Positions 9,042 through 19,122 of a stretch of 64,000 nt of DNA are shown in pieces (the first letter of the stretch is position 1; the number at the start of each line of letters is the position of its first letter). Position numbers and translations under genes: made by a program. The notes below the pieces were generated by a model, which searched no databases, had not been told where the DNA came from, and saw nothing but the letters and a program-made list of their open reading frames with translations. Source of the DNA: Millionella massiliensis (GTDB taxonomy: Bacteria; Bacteroidota; Bacteroidia; Bacteroidales; Rikenellaceae); assembly GCF_900104655.1 (NCBI RefSeq), contig NZ_FNWD01000002.1, positions 1,906,246-1,970,245 of the forward strand. Direction: 5' to 3'.

Positions 9042-9474
9042 GGTGGGTCTGGTGTTTGGGGAGAACGGCACGCCCGAATATGAAACGATCCGGCGTCCGT
9101 TTTCCGTGGGTTTGACGAAAATTGGGTGCGCCGGATCGTGAATGTGTGAGTTGCTGGTTGTTGATGCCTGCCCCGTACTTTACGTGGCTGCACTCCGGCG
9201 CCTTGTGCATGGCAAGGCATACGCGTGGCTGTAGATGTCCCTCTGGGGACAACAACAGCATGCGTTGGGCCGGTTGGTGCAGTTGTGCGGGTTCATGGCC
9301 TGTGTGGTTTCGAATGTCGGGCGGATTCGGTCGACGGGCGAACGGTGTTCGGACGTGGGAATCCGGCCGGGCTATTTTGTTTGGTCGTAGGCTGTTTTCG
9401 CGGTAGTAGGCTGTTTTCGGAGGTCGCTACGCGGTCGCGCGCTGGGCGTTGTTCGGAGGCGGACTTATCGGGGG
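9042..9474. other. Non-coding spacer with a small direct repeat
   Basis: 433 bases upstream of the cysteine-synthase-like gene and downstream of the GNAT gene. It is C-rich and G-poor as read on the minus strand. A 14-base direct repeat (GTAGGCTGTTTTCG) occurs at 9387-9400 and 9406-9419. I see no gene, RNA or clear promoter. Confidence 0.45.
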
Positions 9475-10716
9475 TTATTGTTTGGCGTTGTCGGGGTTTT
9501 CTGTACTGCTTGCCGGAGCGGGTTTGGGCTTGGCTTTGCCGAGTTTCGGCGCCCGTTCGAAGGGTTTGGTGCGGTCGAACAAGTAGCGGTAGGTGACGTG
9601 GCGTTTGTATTTTTCGGCACGGACGTAGCTTTCGGCCACGCGCATCATCAGGGGGTTGAAGTCGCCGATCCAGGCGATCTCCAGCGAGTTGTAGCGGTCG
9701 GGGTGGGTTTCGACGTACTGTTCGAAGCGGCGGATCATGCCGGCTTCGACGCCGCGGCCCTGGAACTCGGCAGCCACGCCGAAAACGAGGCCGAAGAGGC
9801 GGTCGCTCTGCTTGCGGACCTTGAGTCGCCACAGCAGTTTCAGTTTCTGCCACAGTCCGAAGCGTCCCCGGAAGTCGCGGATCAGCAGATTGAGGTCGGG
9901 GATCATCACGAAGAAGCCGATGGCCTTCTCTTTGTGGAAGGCGAAATAGAGCACTTCGGGGTCGACCACCGGAGCCAGCGTGTTGACCATCTGGAGGGCG
10001 TGTTCGAACTCCATCGGTTTGACGCCGGAGAAGGTGGCCCAGCCGCTGTTGTATACTTCCATCAGGTCGCGGGCCACTTTGCGTTTGTCGCTCAGATCGA
10101 CGTGGTCGAAGCGGTAGTCGGGGTTGGCGAAGAGGCGGTCGGCTTTCTGGTAGAGGGCTTCGGGCATGGTGTGTACGATCATCCGGCGCAGGTAGGTGTG
10201 CTGGTTGAAGTAGTTCTGGAAGCCGTAGGTTTCGAACAGCCGGGCGTAGTAGGGCGGGTTGTAGTTCATGCCATAGAGGGGCAGGGTGAACCCTTCGACC
10301 AGCACGCCCCACCACTGCATGCGGTCGCCGAAGTTGATCGAGCCATCCATCGCCTCGAGGCCGCGGGCGGCGAGCCACTCACGGGCAGCGTTGAAGAGGG
10401 TGTTGGCGGCCTCCTGATCGTCGATGCACTCGAAAAATCCGCATCCGCCGGTGGGCTGAGGCTCGTTGGCGCTGAGCTCCCGGTTGTAGAAGGCGGCAAT
10501 GCGGCCCACGATCGCTCCCGATGCGTCGTGAAGCGTCCAGCGGATCGCCTCGCCGTCGTGGAAGAGCGGGTTTTTCTGCGGGTTGAAGACGTTTTCGATA
10601 TCGGGATCGAGGGGTTGTACCCACATGGGGTCGTTTTGATAGATACGCTCGGCCATGCGGATGAATTTGCGTGCATCCGCTGCCGTTTTTACTTCCCGAA
10701 GCTGGTATTTCCCCAT
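9475..10716 (-). CDS. GNAT-superfamily protein, YghO-like
   Basis: 413 residues. It begins with REVKTAADARKFIRMAERIY, contains an acetyltransferase-like IVGRIAAFYN strand and a FFECIDDQEAANTLFNAAREWL segment, and has a duplicated GNAT-like architecture of the kind found in E. coli YghO and many Bacteroidota proteins. The last 25 residues are a K/P/A-rich tail. Substrate unknown. The nearest upstream gene is divergent, about 256 bases away. The family-level call is reasonably sure; the function is not. Confidence 0.7.
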   Translation of the reverse strand: MGKYQLREVKTAADARKFIRMAERIYQNDPMWVQPLDPDIENVFNPQKNPLFHDGEAIRWTLHDASGAIVGRIAAFYNRELSANEPQPTGGCGFFECIDDQEAANTLFNAAREWLAARGLEAMDGSINFGDRMQWWGVLVEGFTLPLYGMNYNPPYYARLFETYGFQNYFNQHTYLRRMIVHTMPEALYQKADRLFANPDYRFDHVDLSDKRKVARDLMEVYNSGWATFSGVKPMEFEHALQMVNTLAPVVDPEVLYFAFHKEKAIGFFVMIPDLNLLIRDFRGRFGLWQKLKLLWRLKVRKQSDRLFGLVFGVAAEFQGRGVEAGMIRRFEQYVETHPDRYNSLEIAWIGDFNPLMMRVAESYVRAEKYKRHVTYRYLFDRTKPFERAPKLGKAKPKPAPASSTENPDNAKQ

Positions 10717-10972
10717 ATTTGCTTACTTTTACTGTTAATCGTTCGTCACCTTCGTGAAAGGGTTGTCTCCCGGTGTGTGACGAAGTCCGTTGTTGGAACA
10801 GCGGGCTGTGGGGTCGGTTGCGGAGGCTGGTTTGCTGCCGTATCCGCGGGTTTCCCTTCAGGGCCAAGCGGCCGGGCTGCTGTGACGGTGCACGTATGCG
10901 GGCCTTTGTCTGTGCTGTTGTCTCTGACGGGGGGCTGCGCATCGAACGATTAAAAGCAAAAATAACGATAAA

Positions 10973-13954
10973 ATGGCGAAGTACAGCGAGAAATTTTTCG
11001 TGGACATCGATTTTCACAACCTGATGCAGCGACGCATCACCCATATCCTGCTCGTTTGCAGCTCTTACGACCAGTTCACGCTCGAGGAGGACGGGCACAT
11101 CGAGGCGCAGATCGTACGCGAGTATGGCGATCTGAGCCTGACCAATCCGCCCACCTTCACCCGCGTCAGCTCGGGTCTCGAGGCGCTCGAACGGCTCCGG
11201 AGTGGCGAACGGTATGATCTGATTATCACGATGTTCAATATCGGTGAGATGGACGTCTTCACCCTCTCGCACGAGGTTCGCGCGCAGTGGCCCGGGATTC
11301 CCTTCATCCTGATGAGCTCCTTTTCGCGCGAGGTGGCCCGGCGCGTTGTCGAGGCCGACACTTCCGCCATCGACTACATGTTCAGCTGGCAGGGGAATGC
11401 CGACCTGATACTGGCCATCATCAAAATGCTAGAAGACCGGATGAACGCCCGCGAGGATATTCTTGGCATCGGTGTGCAGGCCATCCTGCTGGTCGAGGAC
11501 AACGTGCGTTTCTACTCGGCCTATCTGCCCGACCTCTACCGCATCATCATCCAGCAGAGCAACGAATTTGTCCGCGAGGCGCTCAACGAACGTCAGCGGA
11601 CGCTCCGTAAGCGGGCTCGTCCCAAAATCCTTTTTGCCCGCTCCTACAACGAGGCCATCGGCTATTATGAACTTTACAAGGACAACCTGCTGGGGATTAT
11701 TTCCGACGTTTCGTTCCGCCGCAGCGGTCGGCTCGACGAGATCGATCCCGGTGCCGGGCTGGAGTTGTGCCGACTGGTGCTGAGCGACCGCCCCACCATG
11801 CCGATTGTGCTCCAGTCGACCAACATCGACCACCAGCGTGACGCCGCCGAAATGGGGGCCGACTTTATCCATAAGAAATCTCCCCACCTGTTGCGCGATC
11901 TGGCCGACTTCATCAACCGTCGGCTGGCGTTCGGCGACTTCGTCTTCTACGACCCCCTGAACGGCGAGGAGGTGGCCCGCGTGAGCGACCTCGGGCAGAT
12001 GCAGGAGGCCATCGAGCGCATCCCGACCGACGTCCTCACCTTCTACACCGCGCGGAACATGCTCTCGAAATGGCTCTATGCCCGCGGGATTTTCTCGCTG
12101 GCCCACATGCTGCGGGCCGTGACCAACAGCACGTTCGACAGTCCGGAGGAGATGCGCGAGTTCATCCTGCGTTCGATCCGCGGCTACCGGCGGCAGATGG
12201 GGCAGGGCGTGGTGGCTGAATTTGTCCCCGAAACCTACAACCAGTTCATCAGTTTTGCCCGCAGCGGCAGCGGGTCGCTGGGCGGAAAGGCCCGCGGGCT
12301 CGCCTTCATCGGCAACATGCTCGAAGAGTACAAGCTCTACGACAAATGGGAGGGGGTGCGGGTCACCATTCCCCGTACGCTGGTGCTGGCCACCGACCAT
12401 TTCGACCAGTTCATCGCCATGAACGGGTTGCAGTATCTCCAGAGCGAAAAGATGGAGGATGCCGACATCCTGTCGGAGTTCGCCGGCTCGCGGATGCCCG
12501 AAAAGATGCTCCGCGATCTGCGGGTCTTTCTGCGCAACGTCAAACGGCCGCTGGCCGTGCGGTCGAGTTCCAAACTCGAAGATTCGCACTTCCAGCCCTT
12601 CGCCGGAATCTACTCCACCTACATGGTGCCCCGCGTCGATAACGAGGATCAGATGATCCGCATGGTGTGCAAGGCCATCAAAGGGGTCTACGCCTCGGTG
12701 TACTACCGGGCCAGCCGGGCCTATATCGAGGCCAGCTCCAACAGCCTGGCCGACGAAAAGATGGCCGTGGTGATTCAGGAGATCTGCGGCACGCCCGACG
12801 ACGGGTACTACTTTCCGACCCTGTCGGGAGTGGCTCGGTCGCTGAACTTCTACCCGATCGGCGACGAACGGCCCGAAGAGGGGATTGTCAATATCGCCTT
12901 CGGTCTCGGAAAACTGGTCGTCGACGGCGGCATCACGCTCCGTTTTTCGCCCGCCTATCCGCAGCGCGTTCTGCAACTCTCCACCCCTGAGCTGACCCTG
13001 CGCGACACGCAGCGGGTGATGTACGCCCTCTCGCTCGACCCGTCGAAACTGCGGACCTCGACCGACGATGCCGTGAACCTCGTGCAGTTCGAGATCCCCA
13101 AGGCGGCCCACTTCCGGAACATGAAGTATGTGGCCTCGACCTGGGACGCCGTGAACCAGACGGTGAGCGACTCGCCCAACGAAAAGGGACGCAAGCTCAT
13201 CACCTTTGCCCATATCCTCAAGTACGACACCTTCCCGCTGGCCGAGATTCTCCGCGAACTTTTGCGGATCGGGGCCGAGGAGATGAAGTCGCCGGTCGAG
13301 ATCGAGTTCGCCGTGAACATGGACGTTCCCTACGGCAACGAAAAGATATTCAACTTCTTGCAGATCCGACCCATTGCCGATGCCATCCAGAACGGTCGGC
13401 TCGACTGGTCGGAACCCGAGGCGCAGCCCGAAGGGGCGCTGCTCTATGCCACTTCGGCCCTGGGACTGGGGCGGATCGAGGGGCTGCGGGACATCATCTA
13501 CGTGAAGACCGGCCGGTTCGAACGGGCGGCCACCCAGCAGATGGCCCAAGAGATCGACATGCTCAATACGGCCATGAAACAGGCCGGCGTGAACTACGTG
13601 CTGGTGGGGCCGGGACGATGGGGATCGAGCGACCCGTGGCTGGGGATACCGGTCAAGTGGCCGCAGATCTCCGAGGCGCGCGTGATTGCCGAGTGCGGGC
13701 TGGAGGACTTCCACGTCGATCCGTCGCAGGGAACCCACTTCTTCCAGAACCTGACCTCGTTCGGTGTCGGGTATATGACCCTGAATCCGGCGCTGAACGA
13801 CGGAGTGTTCGATGCCGCGGCGCTGGATGCCATGCCGGCAGTGGCCGAGACCGAACATTTCCGACGGGTCACCTTCCCCGACGACCTCTTTGTCTTTGTC
13901 GACGGACAGAATAACCGCGGGATCGTCCGCCGCGGCGCTCCCCAATCGGAATAG
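10973..13954 (+). CDS. Two receiver-like domains fused to a PEP synthase-type nucleotide-binding domain
   Basis: 993 residues. Residues about 10-150 form a receiver-like fold whose phosphoacceptor Asp seems lost (DLIITMFNIGE). Residues about 165-320 form a second receiver with the acidic pair in LLVEDN, a likely phospho-Asp in IISDVSF (around 243), a switch Ser/Thr in VLQSTN and a Lys in FIHKKS. Residues about 420-800 resemble the PPDK/PEP synthase ATP-grasp domain (SLGGKARGLAFIG, RSSSKLEDSHFQPFAG). I do not see the swivelling phospho-histidine domain or the PEP-binding barrel. No sensor kinase is adjacent. A signal-controlled phosphotransfer or nucleotide-binding role is inference. Confidence 0.8.
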   Translation: MAKYSEKFFVDIDFHNLMQRRITHILLVCSSYDQFTLEEDGHIEAQIVREYGDLSLTNPPTFTRVSSGLEALERLRSGERYDLIITMFNIGEMDVFTLSHEVRAQWPGIPFILMSSFSREVARRVVEADTSAIDYMFSWQGNADLILAIIKMLEDRMNAREDILGIGVQAILLVEDNVRFYSAYLPDLYRIIIQQSNEFVREALNERQRTLRKRARPKILFARSYNEAIGYYELYKDNLLGIISDVSFRRSGRLDEIDPGAGLELCRLVLSDRPTMPIVLQSTNIDHQRDAAEMGADFIHKKSPHLLRDLADFINRRLAFGDFVFYDPLNGEEVARVSDLGQMQEAIERIPTDVLTFYTARNMLSKWLYARGIFSLAHMLRAVTNSTFDSPEEMREFILRSIRGYRRQMGQGVVAEFVPETYNQFISFARSGSGSLGGKARGLAFIGNMLEEYKLYDKWEGVRVTIPRTLVLATDHFDQFIAMNGLQYLQSEKMEDADILSEFAGSRMPEKMLRDLRVFLRNVKRPLAVRSSSKLEDSHFQPFAGIYSTYMVPRVDNEDQMIRMVCKAIKGVYASVYYRASRAYIEASSNSLADEKMAVVIQEICGTPDDGYYFPTLSGVARSLNFYPIGDERPEEGIVNIAFGLGKLVVDGGITLRFSPAYPQRVLQLSTPELTLRDTQRVMYALSLDPSKLRTSTDDAVNLVQFEIPKAAHFRNMKYVASTWDAVNQTVSDSPNEKGRKLITFAHILKYDTFPLAEILRELLRIGAEEMKSPVEIEFAVNMDVPYGNEKIFNFLQIRPIADAIQNGRLDWSEPEAQPEGALLYATSALGLGRIEGLRDIIYVKTGRFERAATQQMAQEIDMLNTAMKQAGVNYVLVGPGRWGSSDPWLGIPVKWPQISEARVIAECGLEDFHVDPSQGTHFFQNLTSFGVGYMTLNPALNDGVFDAAALDAMPAVAETEHFRRVTFPDDLFVFVDGQNNRGIVRRGAPQSE

Positions 13955-13969
13955 TCCCCAACGGCGGGT

Positions 13970-13990
13970 CTCCCGTCCCGGGGAGTGTTT
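13970..13990 (+). terminator. Weak terminator after the receiver/PEP-binding gene
   Basis: CTCCC (13970-13974) pairs with GGGAG (13981-13985), then TG and five T. The stem is only five bases, so it would be inefficient. Confidence 0.35.
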
Positions 13991-14086
13991 TTGGGGCGTT
14001 TTGAGGGGGGTTATCGGCTTTTTGTCGATAGATCCGGGAAAAATGTATATCTTGCAAGTTTGAAAACGAACAGATTAAGCCATACG

Positions 14087-16531
14087 ATGAAAGTATTCAA
14101 ATTCGGCGGCACCTCCGTGGGGAGTGCCGTAGGACTCCGGAATATCAAACAGATTATCGGTAACGAAACCGAACGCGTAGTCGTGGTGGTGTCGGCTCTC
14201 AGCGGAATCACCGACCAGCTGATCGCCACCAGCGAAGCGGCCGCCAAAGCCGATCCGAACTATCGCGAACAGTACGAAGCCATTTGCCGCCGGCACCACG
14301 ATACCATCACCGAAAGCGTGCCCGAGGCCAAACAGGCCCAGACCCGCCTGCAGATCGACACCCTGCTCGAAGAGTTGGGCAACATCCTGCGCGGCGTGTT
14401 CCTGATCCAGGACCTCTCGCCCAAGACCACCAACACCATCGTCAGCTACGGCGAACGGCTCAGCTCGCTGATCGTCAGCCGCATCATCGATGAGGCCGTG
14501 TTGCGCGATTCGCGGGCGTTCATCAAAACCGAACCCTACTTCAACAAACATATCGTCGATTTCGCGCTGACCAACGAACTGGTGCGGAGCACCTTTGCCG
14601 ACAACGCCCGTGTGAGCGTCGTGCCCGGCTTCATCTCCTCCGACAAGAACAGCGGTGAGGCCACGACCCTCGGACGCGGCGGCTCGGACTACACCGCGGC
14701 CATCATCGCAGCGGCCATGGGCGCCGAGGTGCTCAATATCTATACCGACGTCGACGGATTCATGACCGCCGACCCGCGCGTGATCGGCAAGGCCTATCTG
14801 ATCGAAAGCCTGACCTTCCTCGAAGCCATGGAACTCTGCAACTTCGGGGCGAAGGTCATCTACCCGCCGACGATCTTTCCGGCCTACAACCACAACATTC
14901 CGATCTACATCAAGAATACGTTCCGCCCCGAATGTCCCGGCACCTACATCTCGCGTGCGAAAACGGCCGCCGACGGCGACGTGCGCAAGGCGATCAAGGG
15001 GATTTCGTCCATCAACGACAGTTGCCTGCTGACCATCCGCGGGCTGGGCATGGTCGGCGTGATCGGGGTCAACTACCGGATATTCAAGGCACTGGCCAAA
15101 TCGGGGATCAGCGTCTTCATGGTGTCGCAGGCATCGAGCGAAAACACCACCTCGATCGGCGTGCGTCGCGACGATGCCGAACATGCCCGCGAGGTGCTGA
15201 GCCGTGAGTTCGCACAGGAGATCGCCATGGGCGAGATCGACGAAATCATGCTGGAGTGCGACCTGGCGACTGTGGCCATCGTCGGCGAAAACATGCGCGG
15301 ATGTCCCGGTATCGCCGGTAAACTCTTCGGAACGCTCGGCCGAAACGGGATCAACGTGGTGGCCTGCGCTCAGGGGGCCAGCGAAACCAATATCTCGTTC
15401 GTGGTCAAGGTCGAAAGCCTGCGCAAGGCGCTGAACGTGATCCACGACTCGTTCTTCCTCTCCGAGTACCAGGTGCTGAACCTCTTCCTGACCGGAGTCG
15501 GGCTGGTCGGCGGGTCGCTCATCGAGCAGATCCGTTCGCAACAGGCCGAACTGCTGCGTACCAATGCCCTCAAGATCAACGTGGTCGGTATCTCAAACTC
15601 GCGACGCAGCATCTTCAACCGCGAGGGAATCGATCTGGCCAACTATCGCGAACTGCTCGAAAACGAAGGTATCCCCAGCTCGCCGCATATTGTGCGGGAC
15701 AAGATTCTGGAGATGAATATCTTCAACTCGGTGTTCGTGGATTGTACGGCCAGCCCCGACGTGGCCGAAATCTACGGCGACCTCCTCTCGCACAATGTTT
15801 CGGTGGTGACGGCCAACAAAATCGCGGCCTCGTCGGATTACGAACACTATGCCGAACTGAAAAATACGGCCCGTACGCGCGGCGTGAAATTCCTGTTCGA
15901 AACCAACGTGGGGGCCGGTCTGCCGATCATCAACACGATCAACGACCTGCGCCACAGCGGCGATACGATTCTGGGGCTCAAGGCGGTGCTGAGCGGTACG
16001 CTGAATTACATCTTCAACGTGCTGGCCGAGGATGTGCCCTTCAGCCGGGCGGTGGCCATGGCCAAGGAGGCCGGCTATGCCGAACCCGATCCGCGTATCG
16101 ACCTGAGCGGTACGGACGTGGTACGCAAACTGGTGATTCTGGCCCGCGAGTCGGGCTACCGGGTCGAACAGTCGGACGTGGTGAAGAACCTCTTTGTGCC
16201 GGACTACATCTTCGAAGGGTCTACGGATGATTTCTGGGCCAAGGTGCCGGAACTGGACGCCTCGTTCGAGGAGAAACGCCGGGTGCTCGCTGCCGAAGGC
16301 AAGAAGTGGCGTTTCGTGGCTTCGCTCGAGAACGGGACCTGCTCGGTCGGCCTGCAGGAGGTCGAAGCGGGGCACCCCTTCTACAACCTCGAGGGCAGCA
16401 ACAACATTATCCTGATCACCACTACGCGCTACAACGAGTATCCGTTGCAGATCAAGGGATACGGTGCCGGTGCGTCGGTGACGGCGGCGGGTGTCTTCGC
16501 CGACATCATGTCGATTGCGAACATCCAATAG
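14087..16531 (+). CDS. thrA: Bifunctional aspartokinase/homoserine dehydrogenase I
   Basis: 814 residues. The kinase part starts MKVFKFGGTSVGSA and has the GRGGSDYTAA catalytic loop. Two ACT-like regulatory segments lie around residues 310-460 (for example GLGMVGVIGVN and REGINVVACAQGASETNIS-type sequence). The NAD(P)-binding loop GVGLVGGSLIEQI and VTANKIAA mark the C-terminal homoserine dehydrogenase. It catalyses steps 1 and 3 of the aspartate pathway to threonine and methionine and is presumably feedback-inhibited through ACT. thrB and thrC are not adjacent. The ATG at 14087 is chosen because the FGGTS motif follows at the usual distance. Confidence 0.95.
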   Translation: MKVFKFGGTSVGSAVGLRNIKQIIGNETERVVVVVSALSGITDQLIATSEAAAKADPNYREQYEAICRRHHDTITESVPEAKQAQTRLQIDTLLEELGNILRGVFLIQDLSPKTTNTIVSYGERLSSLIVSRIIDEAVLRDSRAFIKTEPYFNKHIVDFALTNELVRSTFADNARVSVVPGFISSDKNSGEATTLGRGGSDYTAAIIAAAMGAEVLNIYTDVDGFMTADPRVIGKAYLIESLTFLEAMELCNFGAKVIYPPTIFPAYNHNIPIYIKNTFRPECPGTYISRAKTAADGDVRKAIKGISSINDSCLLTIRGLGMVGVIGVNYRIFKALAKSGISVFMVSQASSENTTSIGVRRDDAEHAREVLSREFAQEIAMGEIDEIMLECDLATVAIVGENMRGCPGIAGKLFGTLGRNGINVVACAQGASETNISFVVKVESLRKALNVIHDSFFLSEYQVLNLFLTGVGLVGGSLIEQIRSQQAELLRTNALKINVVGISNSRRSIFNREGIDLANYRELLENEGIPSSPHIVRDKILEMNIFNSVFVDCTASPDVAEIYGDLLSHNVSVVTANKIAASSDYEHYAELKNTARTRGVKFLFETNVGAGLPIINTINDLRHSGDTILGLKAVLSGTLNYIFNVLAEDVPFSRAVAMAKEAGYAEPDPRIDLSGTDVVRKLVILARESGYRVEQSDVVKNLFVPDYIFEGSTDDFWAKVPELDASFEEKRRVLAAEGKKWRFVASLENGTCSVGLQEVEAGHPFYNLEGSNNIILITTTRYNEYPLQIKGYGAGASVTAAGVFADIMSIANIQ

Positions 16532-16953
16532 TATGGTGTAGAGCCAGGGGCGGAAACTTTCGCTTTGCGGGGATATTTTTGCGTGAAGCAGGAAGATAGG
16601 GAAAGATACCGGAACCTGGCTCGGATCAAAATTATCGTTCCCCAATTGCCGGAAATGTCTGTGTTTTTGCTGGCGGACGGCGGGGCGATAATCCCCTCTC
16701 CGGGTGGTAATATAATAAAGAGCGGGACAGCCGACTAGGCTGTCCCGCTCTTCTTGTATGAATGGGTAATCGTGTGTTATAAGCAGGCGTCAGGGGAAAT
16801 TTGTATCTCCTTGTGGCTCTTTCTGCTGTTTCTTTGTGCTCTTCCCTATGCTTTCCCGGTGTTTCCTCCGGTACTTTCCTGTATTTCCCCCTGCTTTTCT
16901 GTGTTTCTGGGGGCCCTCGCCTCCCGTTTTCTCCACCCCGGGGGCTGGACGGG
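16532..16953. other. Intergenic region between convergent genes
   Basis: 422 bases between thrA (plus) and the SPOR-like gene (minus). It contains the hairpin at 16718-16752 and a T/C-rich stretch near 16800-16930. I see no gene. Confidence 0.5.
16718..16752 (+). terminator. Terminator between thrA and the SPOR-like gene
   Basis: A perfect 15-bp stem (16718-16732 with 16738-16752), loop GACTA. A/T-rich flanks on both sides suggest it works in both directions. Confidence 0.7.
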
Positions 16954-17742
16954 CTATTGCTGGCGGTTCAGCAGACGGGCTGCCTCTTCCATGCTGATGC
17001 GGCGGGTGCCCTGCGTGGCTACCACGAATGCGTCGCGGTACGAACTGCTGCTGCGGAGACGTTTGCAGGCGTTCTGTGCCTCGGTGTAGGTCGGGTAGCT
17101 GCCGTAGTAGTAGGCGTATTTCCCGTCGGAGCGTTGTACCATCTGGACGTTCCCGAGGCTCGAAAAGGCGCTCTCGTTGGGACGGGCGGTGACGGAAATC
17201 TGAATGCGGTAGCTGACGCGGTTGTCGGTCTGAGGCTGTTCCTGACTCTGGGCCACGTAGCGGTCGGTGGCGGGGGTCTCGAATTCGTACTCTTTCAGGT
17301 CCGAAGTCTTGTTCTCGCTCTCTTCGGTCGACGATGAGCCGGGTTTGGGCAGACCTTCCAGTTTGCGGTCGATGACGGCAATCTGGTCAGCCAGCAGGTC
17401 GAGTTCCTTGGTGATCTTGCGGGCACGCGACCCGCGGGCGGTTTTCAATTCGGCTCCCAGCAGGTCGACCTGCTCCTGCAACTCGGCCCGCTGCTGGGTC
17501 AGGTTGTAGGCCAGCTGTTCGGCGGGGCTCAACTTCGAGCGGGGGGTGCCGCGAACGATGGTGGCATTCGGGTCGGCGGCCCATTCTTCTTTCTTGCTGT
17601 CGGTGGTGGGGCTTCCGGCGGTCTGGTAACTCAACTCTTCGGCGCGTTGTTTGTCGGCTTTGCGGCTTTGTGCTGTGGCTGACAGGGGCCCGAGGCCGAG
17701 GCTCAGTACGATGGTCAGGGTGGTCAGAACTCGCTTGGACAT
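16954..17742 (-). CDS. Exported SPOR-like domain protein
   Basis: 262 residues. An N-terminal signal peptide ends near SATAQ. A coiled-coil stretch (about residues 75-135, rich in Glu, Gln, Leu and Lys) is followed by an acidic linker, and the last 75 residues resemble a SPOR repeat (YRIQISVTA start, YYYGSYPTYTEAQNACKRLR, then a short C-terminal helix). SPOR domains bind denuded peptidoglycan glycan strands, so a periplasmic cell-wall role is likely. It follows waaA by 76 bases. Confidence 0.75.
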   Translation of the reverse strand: MSKRVLTTLTIVLSLGLGPLSATAQSRKADKQRAEELSYQTAGSPTTDSKKEEWAADPNATIVRGTPRSKLSPAEQLAYNLTQQRAELQEQVDLLGAELKTARGSRARKITKELDLLADQIAVIDRKLEGLPKPGSSSTEESENKTSDLKEYEFETPATDRYVAQSQEQPQTDNRVSYRIQISVTARPNESAFSSLGNVQMVQRSDGKYAYYYGSYPTYTEAQNACKRLRSSSSYRDAFVVATQGTRRISMEEAARLLNRQQ

Positions 17743-17818
17743 GGTGTGTGGTATGGTCTAGATGGAATGCGGCAAATGTAATGATTTTCAGACTTACAGG
17801 CAATCGGTCTGCAACGGT

Positions 17819-19099
17819 TTAGCGATCGATGGCGTTGAGAATGATCTGCGTGGCGCCGGCACGGCTGTGGACATACGATTCGGCGGCGGCGCTGCGGAAA
17901 TCGAGTCCCGAGGGGTCGGACAGCCACTCCTCTACGGTGCGTTGCAGGGTTTGGGTGTCGCTTACAGCGGCGGCGGCTCCGAGGCCGACCAGGTCGATCG
18001 CTTCGGCAAAGGCGGTGTAGTTGGGGCCGAACAGTACGGGCATTCCCCAGGTGGCTGCTTCAAGGGTGTTGTGGATTCCGCGTCCGAACCCGCCGCCGAT
18101 ATAGGCGAGCTGGCCGTAGCGGTAGACGCCGGAGAGGATCCCGATGGTGTCGATTACCAGCAGGGTGGCTTCCTGCAGTTGCGTTTCGGTGGTCTGCGGA
18201 GTGAGGGTGGTATAGCGCAGTGCTTTGCGGCCGCTGCGCTGGATGAGGCTGTCGATGCGTGAACTGTCGAGTTCGTGCGGAGCGACGATGAATTTCATCT
18301 CGGGACGCGCTTTCATCAACTCCAGCAGTAGCTCTTCGTCGGGGGGCCAGGTGCTTCCGCAGATCATTACCGGAGCGGTGGCATTGCTGACGAAGGTGGC
18401 AATTGGGGGTAGTTCGGGGGCCTTTTGGGCCAGGGTTACGACTCGGTCGAAGCGGGTGTCGCCGCTGACGGTGACGCGTTCGGCGCCGAAGCCGATCGTG
18501 GCGAGCAGTTCGCGCGAGGCTTCGTTCTGTACGAACAGATGGTCGAGCAGACCGAGGGTCTTGCGCATGAAGCGTCCGGCTGCGCTCTCCTTGAAGAAGA
18601 CGGTCCCGGGACGGAACAGGGCGGAAACTACGCAACTGTATGCCCCGCTGGCGCGCAGGGCGGAGAGGTAGTTGTGCCAGTATTCGTACTTGACGAAAAT
18701 AGCGGTCTGGGGGCGGACGGCGGCCACGAAACGACGGGCGTTGGAGGGGGTGTCGGCGGGCAGGTAGTAGATGGCGTCGGCCTGGTCGTAGTTCTTACGG
18801 ATCTCGTAACCGGAGGGCGAGAAAAAGGTAACTACGATGCGGCGGTAGTGGGGACTCCCCACGGGGTGTCGGCGGCGCAGCTCTTCGATCAGGGGGCGTC
18901 CTTGTTCGAACTCGCCGAGCGAGGCGCAGTGGATCCAAATGGTTCCTTCGCCGTGGTCGGCTGCCTTTTCCTGCTGTTCGATGCGGGAAAGAAGCCCTTG
19001 TCGACCCTGATGCAGCAGGCGGGCTTTCCGGTTAAAAAGAGCCCCCAGCCCGATTCCCAGGCTGAAGGCGTGTATGGAACAGTTATAAAGGAAGTTCAT
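17819..19099 (-). CDS. waaA: 3-deoxy-D-manno-octulosonic acid (Kdo) transferase
   Basis: 426 residues, close to the family norm. It has an N-terminal membrane anchor, WIHCASLGEFEQGRPLIEEL (the WxHxxSxGE motif with the catalytic Glu), then FVKYEYWHNYL, and a C-terminal GT-B half with GGGFGRGIHNTLEAATWGMPV and FGPNY. WaaA attaches Kdo from CMP-Kdo to lipid A precursors at the inner membrane. It starts 23 bases after the SLBB gene, so the two are probably co-transcribed. Confidence 0.95.
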   Translation of the reverse strand: MNFLYNCSIHAFSLGIGLGALFNRKARLLHQGRQGLLSRIEQQEKAADHGEGTIWIHCASLGEFEQGRPLIEELRRRHPVGSPHYRRIVVTFFSPSGYEIRKNYDQADAIYYLPADTPSNARRFVAAVRPQTAIFVKYEYWHNYLSALRASGAYSCVVSALFRPGTVFFKESAAGRFMRKTLGLLDHLFVQNEASRELLATIGFGAERVTVSGDTRFDRVVTLAQKAPELPPIATFVSNATAPVMICGSTWPPDEELLLELMKARPEMKFIVAPHELDSSRIDSLIQRSGRKALRYTTLTPQTTETQLQEATLLVIDTIGILSGVYRYGQLAYIGGGFGRGIHNTLEAATWGMPVLFGPNYTAFAEAIDLVGLGAAAAVSDTQTLQRTVEEWLSDPSGLDFRSAAAESYVHSRAGATQIILNAIDR

Positions 19100-19122
19100 C
19101 CTCTTTCCTGTGTTTGGAGTTA

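Noticed and set aside
777-13945. Very long reverse-strand open frames opposite fabF, the Na/Pi gene and the receiver/PEP-binding gene.
   Set aside because: They lie antisense to genes with full family motifs, show no domain of their own and are the expected result of GC-rich codon use.
13955-14086. A threonine-type attenuator leader ahead of thrA.
   Set aside because: I found no short ORF with a Thr or Ile run and no competing hairpins in this gap.
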